A stretch of DNA of 64,000 nt from assembly GCF_003286085.1 (NCBI RefSeq), contig NW_020825338.1:1-64000 (forward strand), read 5' to 3'. The translations under genes were made by a program, and so were the position numbers. Positions 11,948 through 21,550 of the stretch are shown here, piece after piece. The first letter of the stretch is position 1, and each line of letters begins with the position of its first letter. Below the pieces are notes generated by a model that did no database searches, was not told where the DNA came from, and saw only the letters and a list, made by a program, of their open reading frames with translations. The DNA is from Drosophila persimilis (lineage: Eukaryota > Arthropoda > Insecta > Diptera > Drosophilidae).

Positions 11948-12914
11948 TTACCCGATACTCAAATGAGTATTGGGGTATATTAGATTTGGTGGTGAAAGTG
12001 GATGTGTGTAACGTCCAGAAGGAATCGTTTCCGACCCCATAAAGTATATATATTCTTGATCAGCATCATAGCCGAGTCGATTGAGCCATGTCTGTCTGTC
12101 CGTCCGTCCGTCTGTCCGTCTGTCCCGTCCCCTTCAGCGCCTAATGCTCAAAGACTATAAGAGCTAGAGCAACGATGTTTTGGATCCAGACTTCTGTGAT
12201 ATGTCACTGCTCCAAAATATTCAAAACTTTGCCCCGCCCACGTCCGCCCCCACAAAGGGCGAAAATCTGTGGCATCCACAATTTTAAAGATACGAGAAAA
12301 CCAAAAAAACGCAGAATCGTAGAGAATGACCATATCTTTTAGACTGCGGATCTGAATTGGATCGTATTATTATTATAGTCAGCATCAAGAAAACAATTTC
12401 ATTTTTTCTCGCCCTGTCTCTCTCTAACACACACGTAGCATAGGCGGCTTTGCTTAGAGGTAAAACATTAGCGCCTAGATCCATAGACCATAAAAGCTAG
12501 AGCAAACCAAATTTGGTATCCACACTCCTAATATATCGGACCGAGACGAGTTTGTTTCAAAATTTCGTCCCCACCCCCTTCCCGCCCACACAAAGGACGA
12601 AATCTGTTGCTTCCACAATATTGCAGATTTGAGAAAACGAAAAACGCAGAATCATAGATAATGACCATATCTATCAGATTGCTGAATCTGGATCAGATCA
12701 GATCATTTTATAGCCAAAGGAACAAATCAATTTGCAGTGGCTACGCAGCGCCCGACGGCGTCACGCTCAGACTGATTTTCTGTCTCTCTCGCACGCACTC
12801 TTTGTCGTGTCGTTAAATATTAGCGGCGTCTGCCGGAGGAGAGCCATACTGACTTAGTATCGGGTATAACTGTAGAGTTGCGGTGTCCGCAGCAACTCAC
12901 AACGTTCCCCCTCG
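11948..12914 (+). mobile_element. DINE-1/INE-1-like repeat, copy 2
   Basis: The block order matches 12967-14071. It opens with tacccgatactcaaatgagtattggggtata, then gaccccataaagtatatat, the (CCGT/CTGT)n run at 12088-12130, and the final AGTATCGGGTATA at 12856-12868. The tail holds the hairpin GTTGCGGTGTCCGCAGCAAC (12877-12896) and then aacgttccccctcg. The tail is shared with copy 3, which shows that both copies keep the same 3' end. Confidence 0.85.
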
Positions 12915-12966
12915 TTATTATTATTAGATGTATATATTATATATTTACTATATAGTTTTTTCTTAT

Positions 12967-14071
12967 TATACCCGATACTCAAAATGAGTATTGGGGTATA
13001 TTAGATTTGTGGTAAAAGGGACGCGGGGAACGTCCAGAAGGAATCGTTTCCGACCCCATAAAGTATATATATTCTTGATCAGCATCAATAGCCGAGTCGA
13101 TTGAGCCATGTCTGTCTGTCCGTCTGTCCGTCCGTCCGTCTGTCCGTCTGTCCGTCCCCTTCAGCGCCTAATGCTCAAAGACTATAAGAGCTAGAGCAAC
13201 GATGTTTTGGATCCAGACTTCTGTGATATGTCACTGCTCCAAAAATATTTCAAAACTTTGCCCCGCCCACTTCCGCCCCCACAAAGGGCGAAAATCTGTG
13301 GCATCCACAATTTTGACGATACGAGAAAACTAAAAACGCCAGAATCGGTAGAAGATGACTATATCTTCTAGAGTGCAAATCTGAACCAGATCGTATATTA
13401 TTACAGCCAGAATCACGAAAACAATTTCACTCTTCTCGCTCTGTCTCACTCTAACACACAGGTTTCATGGTCGGTTTTGCCAATTGCAAAATATGAGTTC
13501 AAGGATCTCAGAACCTATAAAAGCCAGAGCAACCAAATTTGGTATCCACACTCCTGTGATATCGGACCTTGACCGTTTCCTGTCCAAATTTCGCCACACC
13601 CCCTTCCGCCCCCGCAAAGGACGAAAATCTGAGGCAACCACAAATCTCAGAGACTATTAAGGCTAGAGTAACCAAATTTGGTACACACACTCCTTTAAGA
13701 TGTCACTATAAACGTATATCTCAGAATTTCGCCCCCACCCCCATCCGCCCCCACAAGGACGAAATCTGTTGCATCCACAATATTGCAGATTTGAGAAAAC
13801 TAAAAACGCAGAATCATAGATAATGACCATATCTATCAGATTGCTGATCTGGATCAGATCAGATAATTGTAGCCAAAAGGAACAAATCAATTTGCATTGG
13901 CTACGCAGCGCCCGACGTCAAGCTCAGACTGATTTTCTGTCTCTCTCGCACGCACTCTTTGTCGTGTCGTTAAATATTAGCGGCGTCTGCCGGAGGAGAG
14001 CCATACTGACTTAGTATCGGGTATAACCGTAGAGTTGCGGTGTCCGCAGCAACTCACAACGTTCCCCCTCG
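12967..14071 (+). mobile_element. DINE-1/INE-1-like repeat, copy 3, abutting the Helentron gene
   Basis: It starts TATACCCGATACT at 12967-12979, whose exact reverse complement AGTATCGGGTATA stands at 14013-14025. The tail hairpin GTTGCGGTGTCCGCAGCAAC is at 14034-14053, followed by aacgttccccctcg. Only about 36 bp separate its end from the ATG at 14107 that opens the Helentron coding region. It may therefore be the 5' end of the autonomous element rather than a separate insertion. That reading is an inference. Confidence 0.8.
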
Positions 14072-14106
14072 TTTTGTTATTAATTATATTTTACATACAT
14101 TTTATC

Positions 14107-15591
14107 ATGCCTCATAGGCTATCTGCTTTTCAGCAGTCTCAGAGACGCAAATTGAGAAACAGATCAAATAGAGATAGAAATTTAGGAAATTTAGAAAATG
14201 TCGAGTTGATTGAAAATAGGGAACTTGTAATAGATGCAGACCCTGAGTTCGTTGAACCAGTAGAAACCAAGAGCTAGATGCGGAGGGAGAAAATCAGGTG
14301 ACTGCTTGGCAAGTTCCAGGAGTAGGTCAGGAAGAGCAGGCAGCCGTCGCTGGCGAGCAGGTAGATAATACTGTAGGCAATAGTGATGGCATAAATGCAC
14401 AGAATAAACGACAAGTGTCCGTGCGTCAATCCGTACGTTTACGGAACCAACATGTAGCGAATATAGAAGAAAGAGTAGAATTGAGAACACGACAGGGGCA
14501 AGTGGCCACACAGAGCGTCGGTTCAAACGGAGACGGAGCCAAAGGTTAGGGCTACAGAGCAGGCACAAAATACCGCCGAACATGTACTGAGACGAACAGA
14601 CTCTCGCATTAGACATGAGGAGCAAGTGGCCGATACTGTGCGTCGGTCCAGACATAGACAGGACTCGGAATATAGGGCACGAGAGCAAAGAACAGAATAC
14701 AGGAGAACATATAGTTAGGCGAACAGACGCACAGGTTAGACATGAGGAGCAAGTGGCCGATACTGTGCGTCGGTCCAGACGAAGACAGGACTCGGAATAT
14801 AGGGCACGAGAGCAAGAACAGAACACTGCAGAACATATAGTTAGGCGAACAGACGCACAGATTAGACATGAGGAGCACGTGGCCGATACTGTGCGTCGGT
14901 CCAGACGTAGACAGGACTTGGACTATAGGACAAGAGAGCAAGAACGGAATACAGAGAGGCGACAACGCATACGTTTAAATAATGAAGGATACGCATGTTA
15001 GAAAAAGAGCAGGATAGACTTCGCAGGGTCCAAGAAAGGAGCTTAGTAGATCGTAGGCGTATCTCGCGAGTGCGAGACATGCTGGCACGCCAAGCTGCTC
15101 GTGCCGCAGCACGACAGGTAGAAATTGACGCTGCCAGAACTGCTAGTCAGAGAGTTAGCCAATATAGGAGCGATAGCAGCAATAGAGTTGAGCAAAATTT
15201 AAGAAACTCCTCCCGAATGCAGCAGGAACGAGCAAATATCTCCCAGGAAGATAGTGCTCAGATAGAACCCAGAATCAGGCTTAGTGGCCTAGAAGCTCTG
15301 AAAGTAGTTTATAACAGGAATGTAAAGCTGGGTCCTGATCAGGTTTGCCTTTCTTGCAAAGGCCTGTGGTTCCCCAAACAAATTTGTAAGATTCCTCGCG
15401 TCCTTTTAGAAAGTGATTGCGAGTTTAGTAGTGAAATTTTCGCTCTTGAAAGCCTTTTAGAATTCCCTTCTGATTGCCCAACATTAAAATTCTGCAGAAC
15501 ATGTCATAGCAACATTAAGAAGCGTATAAAGCCTAAGCTTTTCTTCAATGCATTAGATTTCCCCATGCTGCCCGACTGCTTAAAGGGGTAA
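14107..15591 (+). pseudogene. Helentron replicase-helicase, N-terminal region
   Basis: It is read from ATG 14107 (MPHRLSAFQQSQRRK). A long arginine- and glutamate-rich region (14107-15001) is broken by frame changes near 14277, 14549 and 15000. It contains a three-fold repeat of about 42 residues. Residues from 14995 onward form one clean frame that ends with a cysteine cluster (VCLSCKGLWFPKQ ... FCRTCHSNIKKRIKPKLFF), the CxxC-type N-terminal domain usual in animal Helitron proteins. A stop at 15589 breaks the chain, and coding resumes at about 15600 in another frame. Confidence 0.75.
14611..14990 (+). repeat. Three tandem 126-127-bp coding repeats
   Basis: Units start at agacatgagg 14611, 14738 and 14864 (spacings 127 and 126). 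126 bp is exactly 42 codons, so the repeat grows the protein without changing frame; the unit reads HEEQVADTVRRSRRRQDSEY and onward. The extra base between the first two units fits a later frameshift. The opposite strand is also open here only because of the repeat's composition. Confidence 0.85.
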
Positions 15592-17302
15592 TTCAGCTCC
15601 ACCTAAAACGCAGAAAAGAGTATCTTCATGTTTTCCACGGCTGAAACCATTAGACCTTCCAAAAATTTTTGAAGCACTTCGTTATTTAGTTACCACAGAT
15701 TTGTATAAAAAGCATAATGTTGTAGTTAACGAGCAATGGATCTCTGGTTTCACATCCGATATTGTTCCTTTCGTAGCATCTCAAGCAGACGCAGCCTTTT
15801 TAGAAAGTATGCAGAATAGAGATAGGAATGTAGATACGGAGCCGGCCTATCCCGACGAGGAAGTAGAAGCTGAAGAGCTCAACCCTGGAGGTCAGGAAAC
15901 TCTGCTTGAAAACAACATACCATTTGATATTGGATTATCAAAATCGCACCAGGTCAAGGCCAACGACCTCTCGACATGATTCTATACATTGACTCGGAAG
16001 AGTTATCCTTTCCCACTATTTATGCAGGCGTCAAAAGACAATCTTCGCAAAGTTTTACAACCATTGTTAGATCAGAGCTTCGAAATGTAGATAGGAGAGG
16101 TTGTAGAAATGACAAACTATTCTTCAATTATCAGAAGTTAGAACTCATTAAGATTCGAAATAATATTTCAATCTGCTTACGTAAGCGGAGCACTTCCAGT
16201 GCAGTAACGGCAGCTAACGCTCTCAATGAGAATTTCATAGAGGGGCTTATCAACCACGATGAGGGATATAGGGCTCTTCGCGATATTCGATCGTCTCCGG
16301 CTCACTGGGAGGATGAAAAGAAGAAGGTTATGGCCATGATTCGTCAGTTCGTCGGCGGTGGCCAGAGTTGCTTGTTTTGCTCAAAAAAAACGTAGATATG
16401 GAGATCATTAGCGAAGAAGAAGCAATGAATCTACCCTACACCGAAAAGGAGCGTCTTATCAGGGCAGATCCAGTTACTTGTGCTAGGTATTTCGATTATA
16501 GGTATCGCGAGATTTTAAAAGTTATGAGGAATCGGGAGAGCATTTTCGGGGAAAACTTCGTCATCAAATATTATTGGCGTGTTGAATTCCAACAAAGAGG
16601 TTCCCCCCATATTCACGGCATGTTTTGGCTGAAAGATGCCCCAGCAGTGGACTTAACCAGTACAGAGTCAATTTCAACAGTTATAGCCTTCATTAACAAA
16701 CATATTACAGTAGATGTCACAGACTCTGAATTAGCTCCGTATGTTGAATACCAAAAGCATCGGCATAAGGACATGTCATGTCTTAAAAAAGCCAATAATA
16801 TTCCATACCCTCCAATGCCCCAAACGGAGATATTGAGTCCACTGCCGGAGGAAACTCCAAACCTTGATTTTCAGGAAGGAAATTTTAAGAAAATTCAAGA
16901 CCTACTAAATTCTGATCAATCCTCTGATATGATTAATCACTTGAGCATATTTGAGAACTTTCTTTCGCACGAACAAGTGAGCCTCAATTACGAGGACTAC
17001 AAATATGCAATTTCTTCTGGCTTAAGAAACTACACATTTTTCTAAAAAGGTCATTAGCTGAGATTTCCGTTAATGCTTATAATAAACACATCCTTTCAAT
17101 GCAAAGGGCCAATATGGATATCCAATACATTTTGGACCCTTATGCATGCTGTATTTATATAATAAATTATATAAATAAAACCCAAAGAGGTATTTCAAAG
17201 CTTATGCGCGAGGCGGCAAAAGAAGTTCAAGGGGGCAATTACACGATAAGACAAAAGCTGGCACTGAGATATCTGCTCAGGAAGCCGTATATTGTTGTCT
17301 AG
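15592..17302 (+). pseudogene. Helentron Rep (HUH endonuclease) domain
   Basis: Four segments (15701-15979, 15976-16395, 16368-17045, 17099-17302) make up the Rep nuclease. The HUH motif is seen as GSPHIHGMFWL near 16600-16630. The tyrosine motif is YIINYINK near 17150-17185, following DIQYILDPYACC. The enzyme would nick and join DNA during rolling-circle-like transposition. Frame breaks lie near 15979, at a run of eight or more A at 16380-16390, and at 17043. The two catalytic motifs are intact although the chain is not. Confidence 0.85.
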
Positions 17303-17310
17303 GCATTCCG

Positions 17311-18327
17311 TTGTCCGGAACTAGCAACAAATGTGTTCAAGTAAATACTTTCCCTCCAGAGCAACGAGTTCGAATGCTCAAATCCACAAGCATCCTACAA
17401 AATATGCATCAGGAGTCCACTGACCTATTCGTCAAAGGATTGCTGGAGCGCTATGAACAAAGACCAACTGATCTTGAGGGCCTGTGTTTAGCCGATTTTG
17501 CAGCAAATTATGAATTTTCTAAAAGCGGGAAAAGAACCTTCCAAAATAGATATGATGAAGAGGACGAAGAAAATGAGGCACAAGAAAAGTTTTTATCCCT
17601 CTACGCGATAATAGTGGTTTTATTAGGGAAAGAACTAAGCCGTCCATTTTAAAATATATGAGGTTTAATATAAATACAGATAGGCCAAACTATTTTAGAG
17701 CATTAGCTATGCTGTTTTATCCGTGGAGAGATGAAGAGAAAGATTTAGTGAGCGTAAATTGCGAGGATCTTTATAATAATCATCAGGATTTGGTAAATTC
17801 AAATTTCCAAAAATTCAATGCATTAGGAGATTTGGAAGACGCGCTTAGGAGGGCCATGGAAGCCGAAGAGAATAGGGAGGAAGGTGAAGAGGTAGTTGAT
17901 GAGGCAATTGCTGAGGAGTTTAGGGCTTTAGCGATTCCAGAAATAAGTTCCCAGATAAATGTTTTGAACTTGAATGACCAGGCAGCGGATCAAGATAGAA
18001 GTATTCGATTAATTAAGCTTCCTCCTATTGTTTCCCTTAATATTTTAGCTAATTTGATTAGATCGCTTAATTTGAAGCAAAAAACATATCTCACCCATGT
18101 TCTGCATAATGTGAGAAATAAGGCAGTTTTTTATGAGTTTGTAGGTGGCGGCGCAGGCGTCGGCAAGAGTAGAACCATATCTAAAATTTTTCAGACCATT
18201 TCCCAGGAGTTTAATCTTAGACCAGGATCTAACCCAGAAACTGTTAAAGTTCTGCTGTGTGCTCCCACAGGAAAAGATGCATTTGGTATTGGAGGTGCCA
18301 CATTTCACTCAATGTTTTCTTTACCTC
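17311..18327 (+). pseudogene. Helentron PIF1-type helicase, 5' half
   Basis: The frame 17311-17652 (linker) and the frame opening at 17658 carry a PNYFRALAMLFYPWRDEEKDL block, followed by the helicase Walker A motif GGGAGVGKSRTISKIF near 18145-18190. A motif Ia-like region follows (CAPTGKDAFGIGGATFHSMF, 18258-18320). The frame runs straight into the Polinton, whose left end begins at 18328. Without the insertion and one copy of TACCTC the frame continues into 35006 without a shift. The helicase would unwind DNA during transposition. Confidence 0.88.
18322..18327. other. Target site duplication TACCTC, left copy
   Basis: These six bases directly precede the Polinton terminus AGTAGTT and are repeated at 35000-35005 after the other terminus (AACTACT). 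Polintons make 6-bp duplications. Confidence 0.95.
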
Positions 18328-19515
18328 AGTAGTTATTATATAGGCACTTTGCTATGGGACAGTGTTAGGTACACAAAGGAGGAATATAAATTATAGAGAA
18401 AGTAGAAAGGTTCAAGGGCATCGAAACCGTTTTTCAGGAAACACTTAAAAAATACCTCTAAACTATCACATTAGATTCATTGCAAAGGGATGACCTACCT
18501 GTTTGAGGGTTGTTTGAATCGCAACACGGGACCAATCGTAAAAACAGGTTCATTGACAGTAAGTGGGAGGAGAGAGAATATAAATGAGCGAAGGATCGAT
18601 TTGAGAGGATTTTACATGGTTGAGAAACAGGATTAAGATCGAAGTTAGTTCACATTATAGCCGATAGGTGGCGCCACCAAGTAGTAAGGATAAGGGACGG
18701 TCGTTTTTTACACTGAATTACCAAATTCGCAACATGTTGCAGCAACATTTGCTTAAGCATGTGCAGCTTGGCAACATGTTGAATGTAAGTGTGCATCATA
18801 TTGCTATGTTATTACGTGATCATGTTAAATAAATACTTATAAGATATTTTATTAACATTGAATTGGGAACCAATTTTTGCTATGTTATTAACTGGTCAAG
18901 TTAAATAAATACTTATAGGATATTTTATAAACATTGAATTGGGAAAACAAATGTGTGAAGTTTCTGAAATTTACATCCTATAGAAAACATAGGTTGGAAA
19001 CCTGGGTATCTAGATGTCCGTATAGAGGGTTGAATGGTAAGAGAACACAAATTAATGGAGATATATATAGGAGCACGCAAAGAATAAAATTATAATAGGA
19101 AGACATCAAAATTAATTAATGCTACTTAGAGTAAATATACGTCTGTCCCGTATCCTTACTACTTGGTGGCGCCACCTATCGGCTATAATGTGAACTAACT
19201 TCGATCTTAATCCTGTTTCTCAACCATGTAAAATCCTCTCAAATCGATCCTTCGCTCATTTATATTCTCTCTCCTCCCACTTACTGTCAATGAACCTGTT
19301 TTTACGATTGGTCCCGTGTTGCGATTCAAACAACCCTCAAACAGGTAGGTCATCCCTTTGCAATGAATCTAATGTGATAGTTTAGAGGTATTTTTTAAGT
19401 GTTTCCTGAAAAACGGTTTCGATGCCCTTGAACCTTTCTACTTTCTCTATAATTTATATTCCTCCTTTGTGTACCTAACACTGTCCCATAGCAAAGTGCC
19501 TATATAATAACTACT
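18328..19515. repeat. Palindromic terminal module (arm-centre-inverted arm), left
   Basis: Arm A (18328 to about 18700) starts AGTAGTTATTATATAGGC. An inverted copy A' lies at about 19143-19515 and ends ...AACTACT. The arms match up to 'tggcgccaccaagtagtaaggata'. The 440-bp centre holds two CAACATGTTG palindromes (18730-18739, 18772-18781) and a 76-bp direct repeat (from 18801 and 18877). GGTGGCGCCACC (18667-18678) is a perfect 12-bp palindrome in each arm. The module is repeated in inverted orientation at 33812-34999. Confidence 0.9.
19496..19510 (+). promoter_or_regulatory. TATA box upstream of the left TIR gene
   Basis: The sequence gtgcctatataataa ends about 50 bp before the ATG at 19560, a usual core-promoter spacing. 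It lies at the inner end of the inverted arm A', so the terminal sequence of the element doubles as a promoter. This is inference from position. Confidence 0.5.
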
Positions 19516-19559
19516 CACAGCTAACAGCTAGGACATAAACTAGTAATCTTTCAACAACG

Positions 19560-19913
19560 ATGGATGACCTTGAAATCATTTTTATCGATTCCCAACCGGA
19601 ATCAACCATAAATCTGGACTCTCAGCCGAGCTCCGTAGACCTGTCCTTGATTTTTGGAATTAAGACTCAAACCTATCTCGAGAGCAACTTGACCTGGTTA
19701 AGTGACATTAAATGGGATGATGACGACGATGACCCAAGGAATGCAACGTCTAATAATGATAATCCAGCATACATTTTCCCGGATGATGACAACATTTTCG
19801 ATTTAGTAGATAATCAGGATGATGATAAAAGATCTCAACTCCAGGAACTACTTCGGGACGAAGATGATGATGACTTAATTGCTGCGGTAAAATTAGCTGA
19901 GGCGAAATTTTAA
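19560..19913 (+). CDS. TIR-encoded acidic protein, left copy
   Basis: The gene codes for 117 residues with an intact frame, and an identical copy lies at 33414-33767 on the other strand. The protein is strongly acidic, with runs WDDDDDD (about residues 52-58), FPDDDN and RDEDDDDLIAA, and has several hydrophobic residues among the acids (LDSQPSSVDLSLIFG at the N-terminus). It has no known catalytic motif that I can see. Acidic-hydrophobic composition of this kind is found in transcription activators and in DNA mimics; both are guesses. A TATA box lies about 50 bp upstream, and AT-rich sequence with AATAAA (about 19990) follows. Confidence 0.75.
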   Translation: MDDLEIIFIDSQPESTINLDSQPSSVDLSLIFGIKTQTYLESNLTWLSDIKWDDDDDDPRNATSNNDNPAYIFPDDDNIFDLVDNQDDDKRSQLQELLRDEDDDDLIAAVKLAEAKF

Positions 19914-20277
19914 TAATACGAATACATATTTATATAATAAGAATATTTTATGTATTTTTCTAAAAATAATATATACATATGTACATATATAATAAATATA
20001 ACACATTTAACCACTATTTATTTTAAATGTTTCTGTTTTACTTTTGATTGGTTGAATTTCACTTCCTCTTATTACAAGAGAATCATAGGATTCGTTTGAA
20101 ACAGGTTTCTTCCACGTGAGGATTACACAAAAAGAATAAGTGGATTTCAGGTAGAATACTGATGCTTTTGAATGAATTTATTGAGTAATTTTCACATCAT
20201 TTTATACTTAGTTGGTAAATTTATGTAAAGGTATTTATATTTAAAAACGCACAGATTATTTCATTTTTAAATAAATA

Positions 20278-20502
20278 TTATATTTTTCGCTTTAATTCCA
20301 TGTTATGCTTAAATAAAATATGCATATTGAAGTCAATTCTCAACCAAAACAGTTCAGTTCCTGGACATAAGTAACATCGATAAAATGATGATTTTGATTT
20401 TGAATAACTAAAGTTGTGGATTTTTAAGGTGTGTTTTTTCAGTTCATTGCGGGAACTAAAAGATGTTTTTAAATAACACAACTCGCAATGAAATGTCCTC
20501 AT
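20278..20502 (-). CDS. Two-finger C2H2 zinc-finger protein of the Polinton
   Basis: The gene codes for 74 residues. Finger 1 is CELC ... F ... L ... HTLKIH near residues 6-29. Finger 2 is CYLC ... F ... HILFKH near residues 43-66. Both have the spacing CX2C-X14-HX4H, two residues longer than the classical finger. The start MRTFHCELC puts the first finger directly at the N-terminus. A candidate TATA (cctatataag, on the minus strand near 20546-20556) lies about 50 bp upstream. It may be a DNA-binding regulator of the element, but the target is unknown. Confidence 0.65.
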   Translation of the reverse strand: MRTFHCELCYLKTSFSSRNELKKHTLKIHNFSYSKSKSSFYRCYLCPGTELFWLRIDFNMHILFKHNMELKRKI

Positions 20503-20815
20503 TTCGAAGTGAAAGTGAACTAACCTATCTCAGTAACTTACAGTTCTTATATAGGAAGTGAACAGCATATGAACAAAAATTCTATGCATTTTGTTCTGTT
20601 TATATAATTTTTTCATGTTGACGGTTATATAAGACCCAAAATGTAAATATAATATTTGAAACAATATATACAGCAGTGTATCCATAATTTATCCCTTATT
20701 ACTCAACCACCAATCAGACTTGAGACATCTGGCCATTACAGCTTTAAAACCATTTACTTATTATCACTCAACTACCAATCTGCTCAGATCACATTTGTAT
20801 AAAATTGAATTAATG

Positions 20816-20830
20816 AGAGTATAAAAGATC
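20816..20830 (+). promoter_or_regulatory. TATA box upstream of the intron-containing small gene
   Basis: gagtataaaagatc resembles a consensus TATAAAA. It lies about 70 bp before the ATG at 20894 and overlaps an inverted repeat AAAAGAT-catgca-ATCTTTT at 20823-20842. Confidence 0.45.
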
Positions 20831-20893
20831 ATGCAATCTTTTAAATAATTTAGTATAAAATCGTTAGTAGGTTGAATAGTTTCTATTACTATA

Positions 20894-21278
20894 ATGGTAT
20901 GTAAGAATATTTAAATCTCTATATAGAAAATGATAAGCACTTCATCAAATATATACCTAGGCTTTCCTAGAATTACTTAACGAGACAAAGCCGGCGGTTG
21001 GATACACCAAGGTTGAGGACCTATGCATAGGATTTGAGTACAAGATCAATGGATGTAAAATCAAAAAAACATCATTTGGAAATAAAGTAGTCCTTTATTT
21101 AACTGATAAGGACAACGAACCGCTTTGGATATTTTTACCTAAAAGTTATGTGACCAAATTTTCCACAAAAACACCCTTTAAGATGTTGAAGGAGCATGGA
21201 ATCTCACATCTTATATATAAAGGAAAAGAGATGAATAGATATAGCACTGCCCATTTCCAATTTATATGTAAAGAGTAA
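20894..21278 (+). CDS. Small Polinton gene with an intron right after the start codon (possible OB-fold protein)
   Basis: The coding segments are 20894-20896 (ATG alone) and 20961-21278. A 64-bp intron (20897-20960) has donor GTATGTAAG and acceptor atatacctag. Removing it gives an open frame of 106 residues starting MAFLELLNETKPAVGY. Without splicing the second exon has no start codon. The body has alternating hydrophobic strands (IGFEYKINGCKIKKTSFGN, VVLYLTDKDNEPLWIFLPKS) and ends with HLIYKG ... HFQFICKE. This layout recalls the small single-strand-binding-like proteins seen next to the core genes in arthropod Polintons. The fold is inferred, not shown. Confidence 0.7.
20897..20960 (+). other. 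64-bp intron at the start codon
   Basis: It has GT...AG borders with a strong donor (GTATGT) and is AT-rich throughout. It is a phase 0 intron between codons 1 and 2. Its length equals that of the intron in the polymerase gene. Confidence 0.75.
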
Positions 21279-21545
21279 ATAAAGAGTTCCCATTATATAT
21301 ATGTAAGAGAAGAAGAGACAACTATACATGTAAAGACAAAAATAAAGAAAAAGGTTAAGAATATACACACATATGTAAAAAAGAGATGGCTAGATATAGT
21401 ACTTATCATTTCCAATACATGGGTAAAGAAAAATATAAGGGAAACATAGCAAAGACGTGGATATAAAGAGTCCTGCTCTTTGAAACATTATCAGTAATAG
21501 ATTCAAGAAGTCAGCTGCAAGATGCATGCCAAACAAATAAAACTT
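21240..21545 (+). repeat. Degenerate direct duplication of the small gene's 3' end
   Basis: The 3' end of the small gene (gatgaatagatatagcactgcccatttccaat near 21229-21261, then atgtaaagagtaaataaag) recurs in altered form at 21384-21430 (gatggctagatatagtacttatcatttccaatacatgggtaaag). The stretch between holds no gene. It leads to the ORF at 21551. Confidence 0.6.
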
Positions 21546-21550
21546 TTTTA

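Larger units (their letters stand above)
18328..20158 (+). repeat. Left terminal inverted repeat of the Polinton
   Basis: Its reverse complement is found at 33169-34999. Both copies are 1,831 bp and end internally at the same phrase (ggatttcaggtagaata / tattctacctgaaatcc). The identical 117-residue ORF is preserved in each. It includes the palindromic 1,188-bp module at its outer end. Such long repeats are at the upper range for Polintons, which usually have a few hundred bp up to about 1.5 kb. Confidence 0.95.

Noticed and set aside
14191..14965. Long open frames on the minus strand (211 and 118 codons) across the Helentron N-terminus
   Set aside because: They are mirror images of the 126-bp coding repeat on the plus strand; the residues are a repetitive Ser/Cys/Leu pattern without domain.
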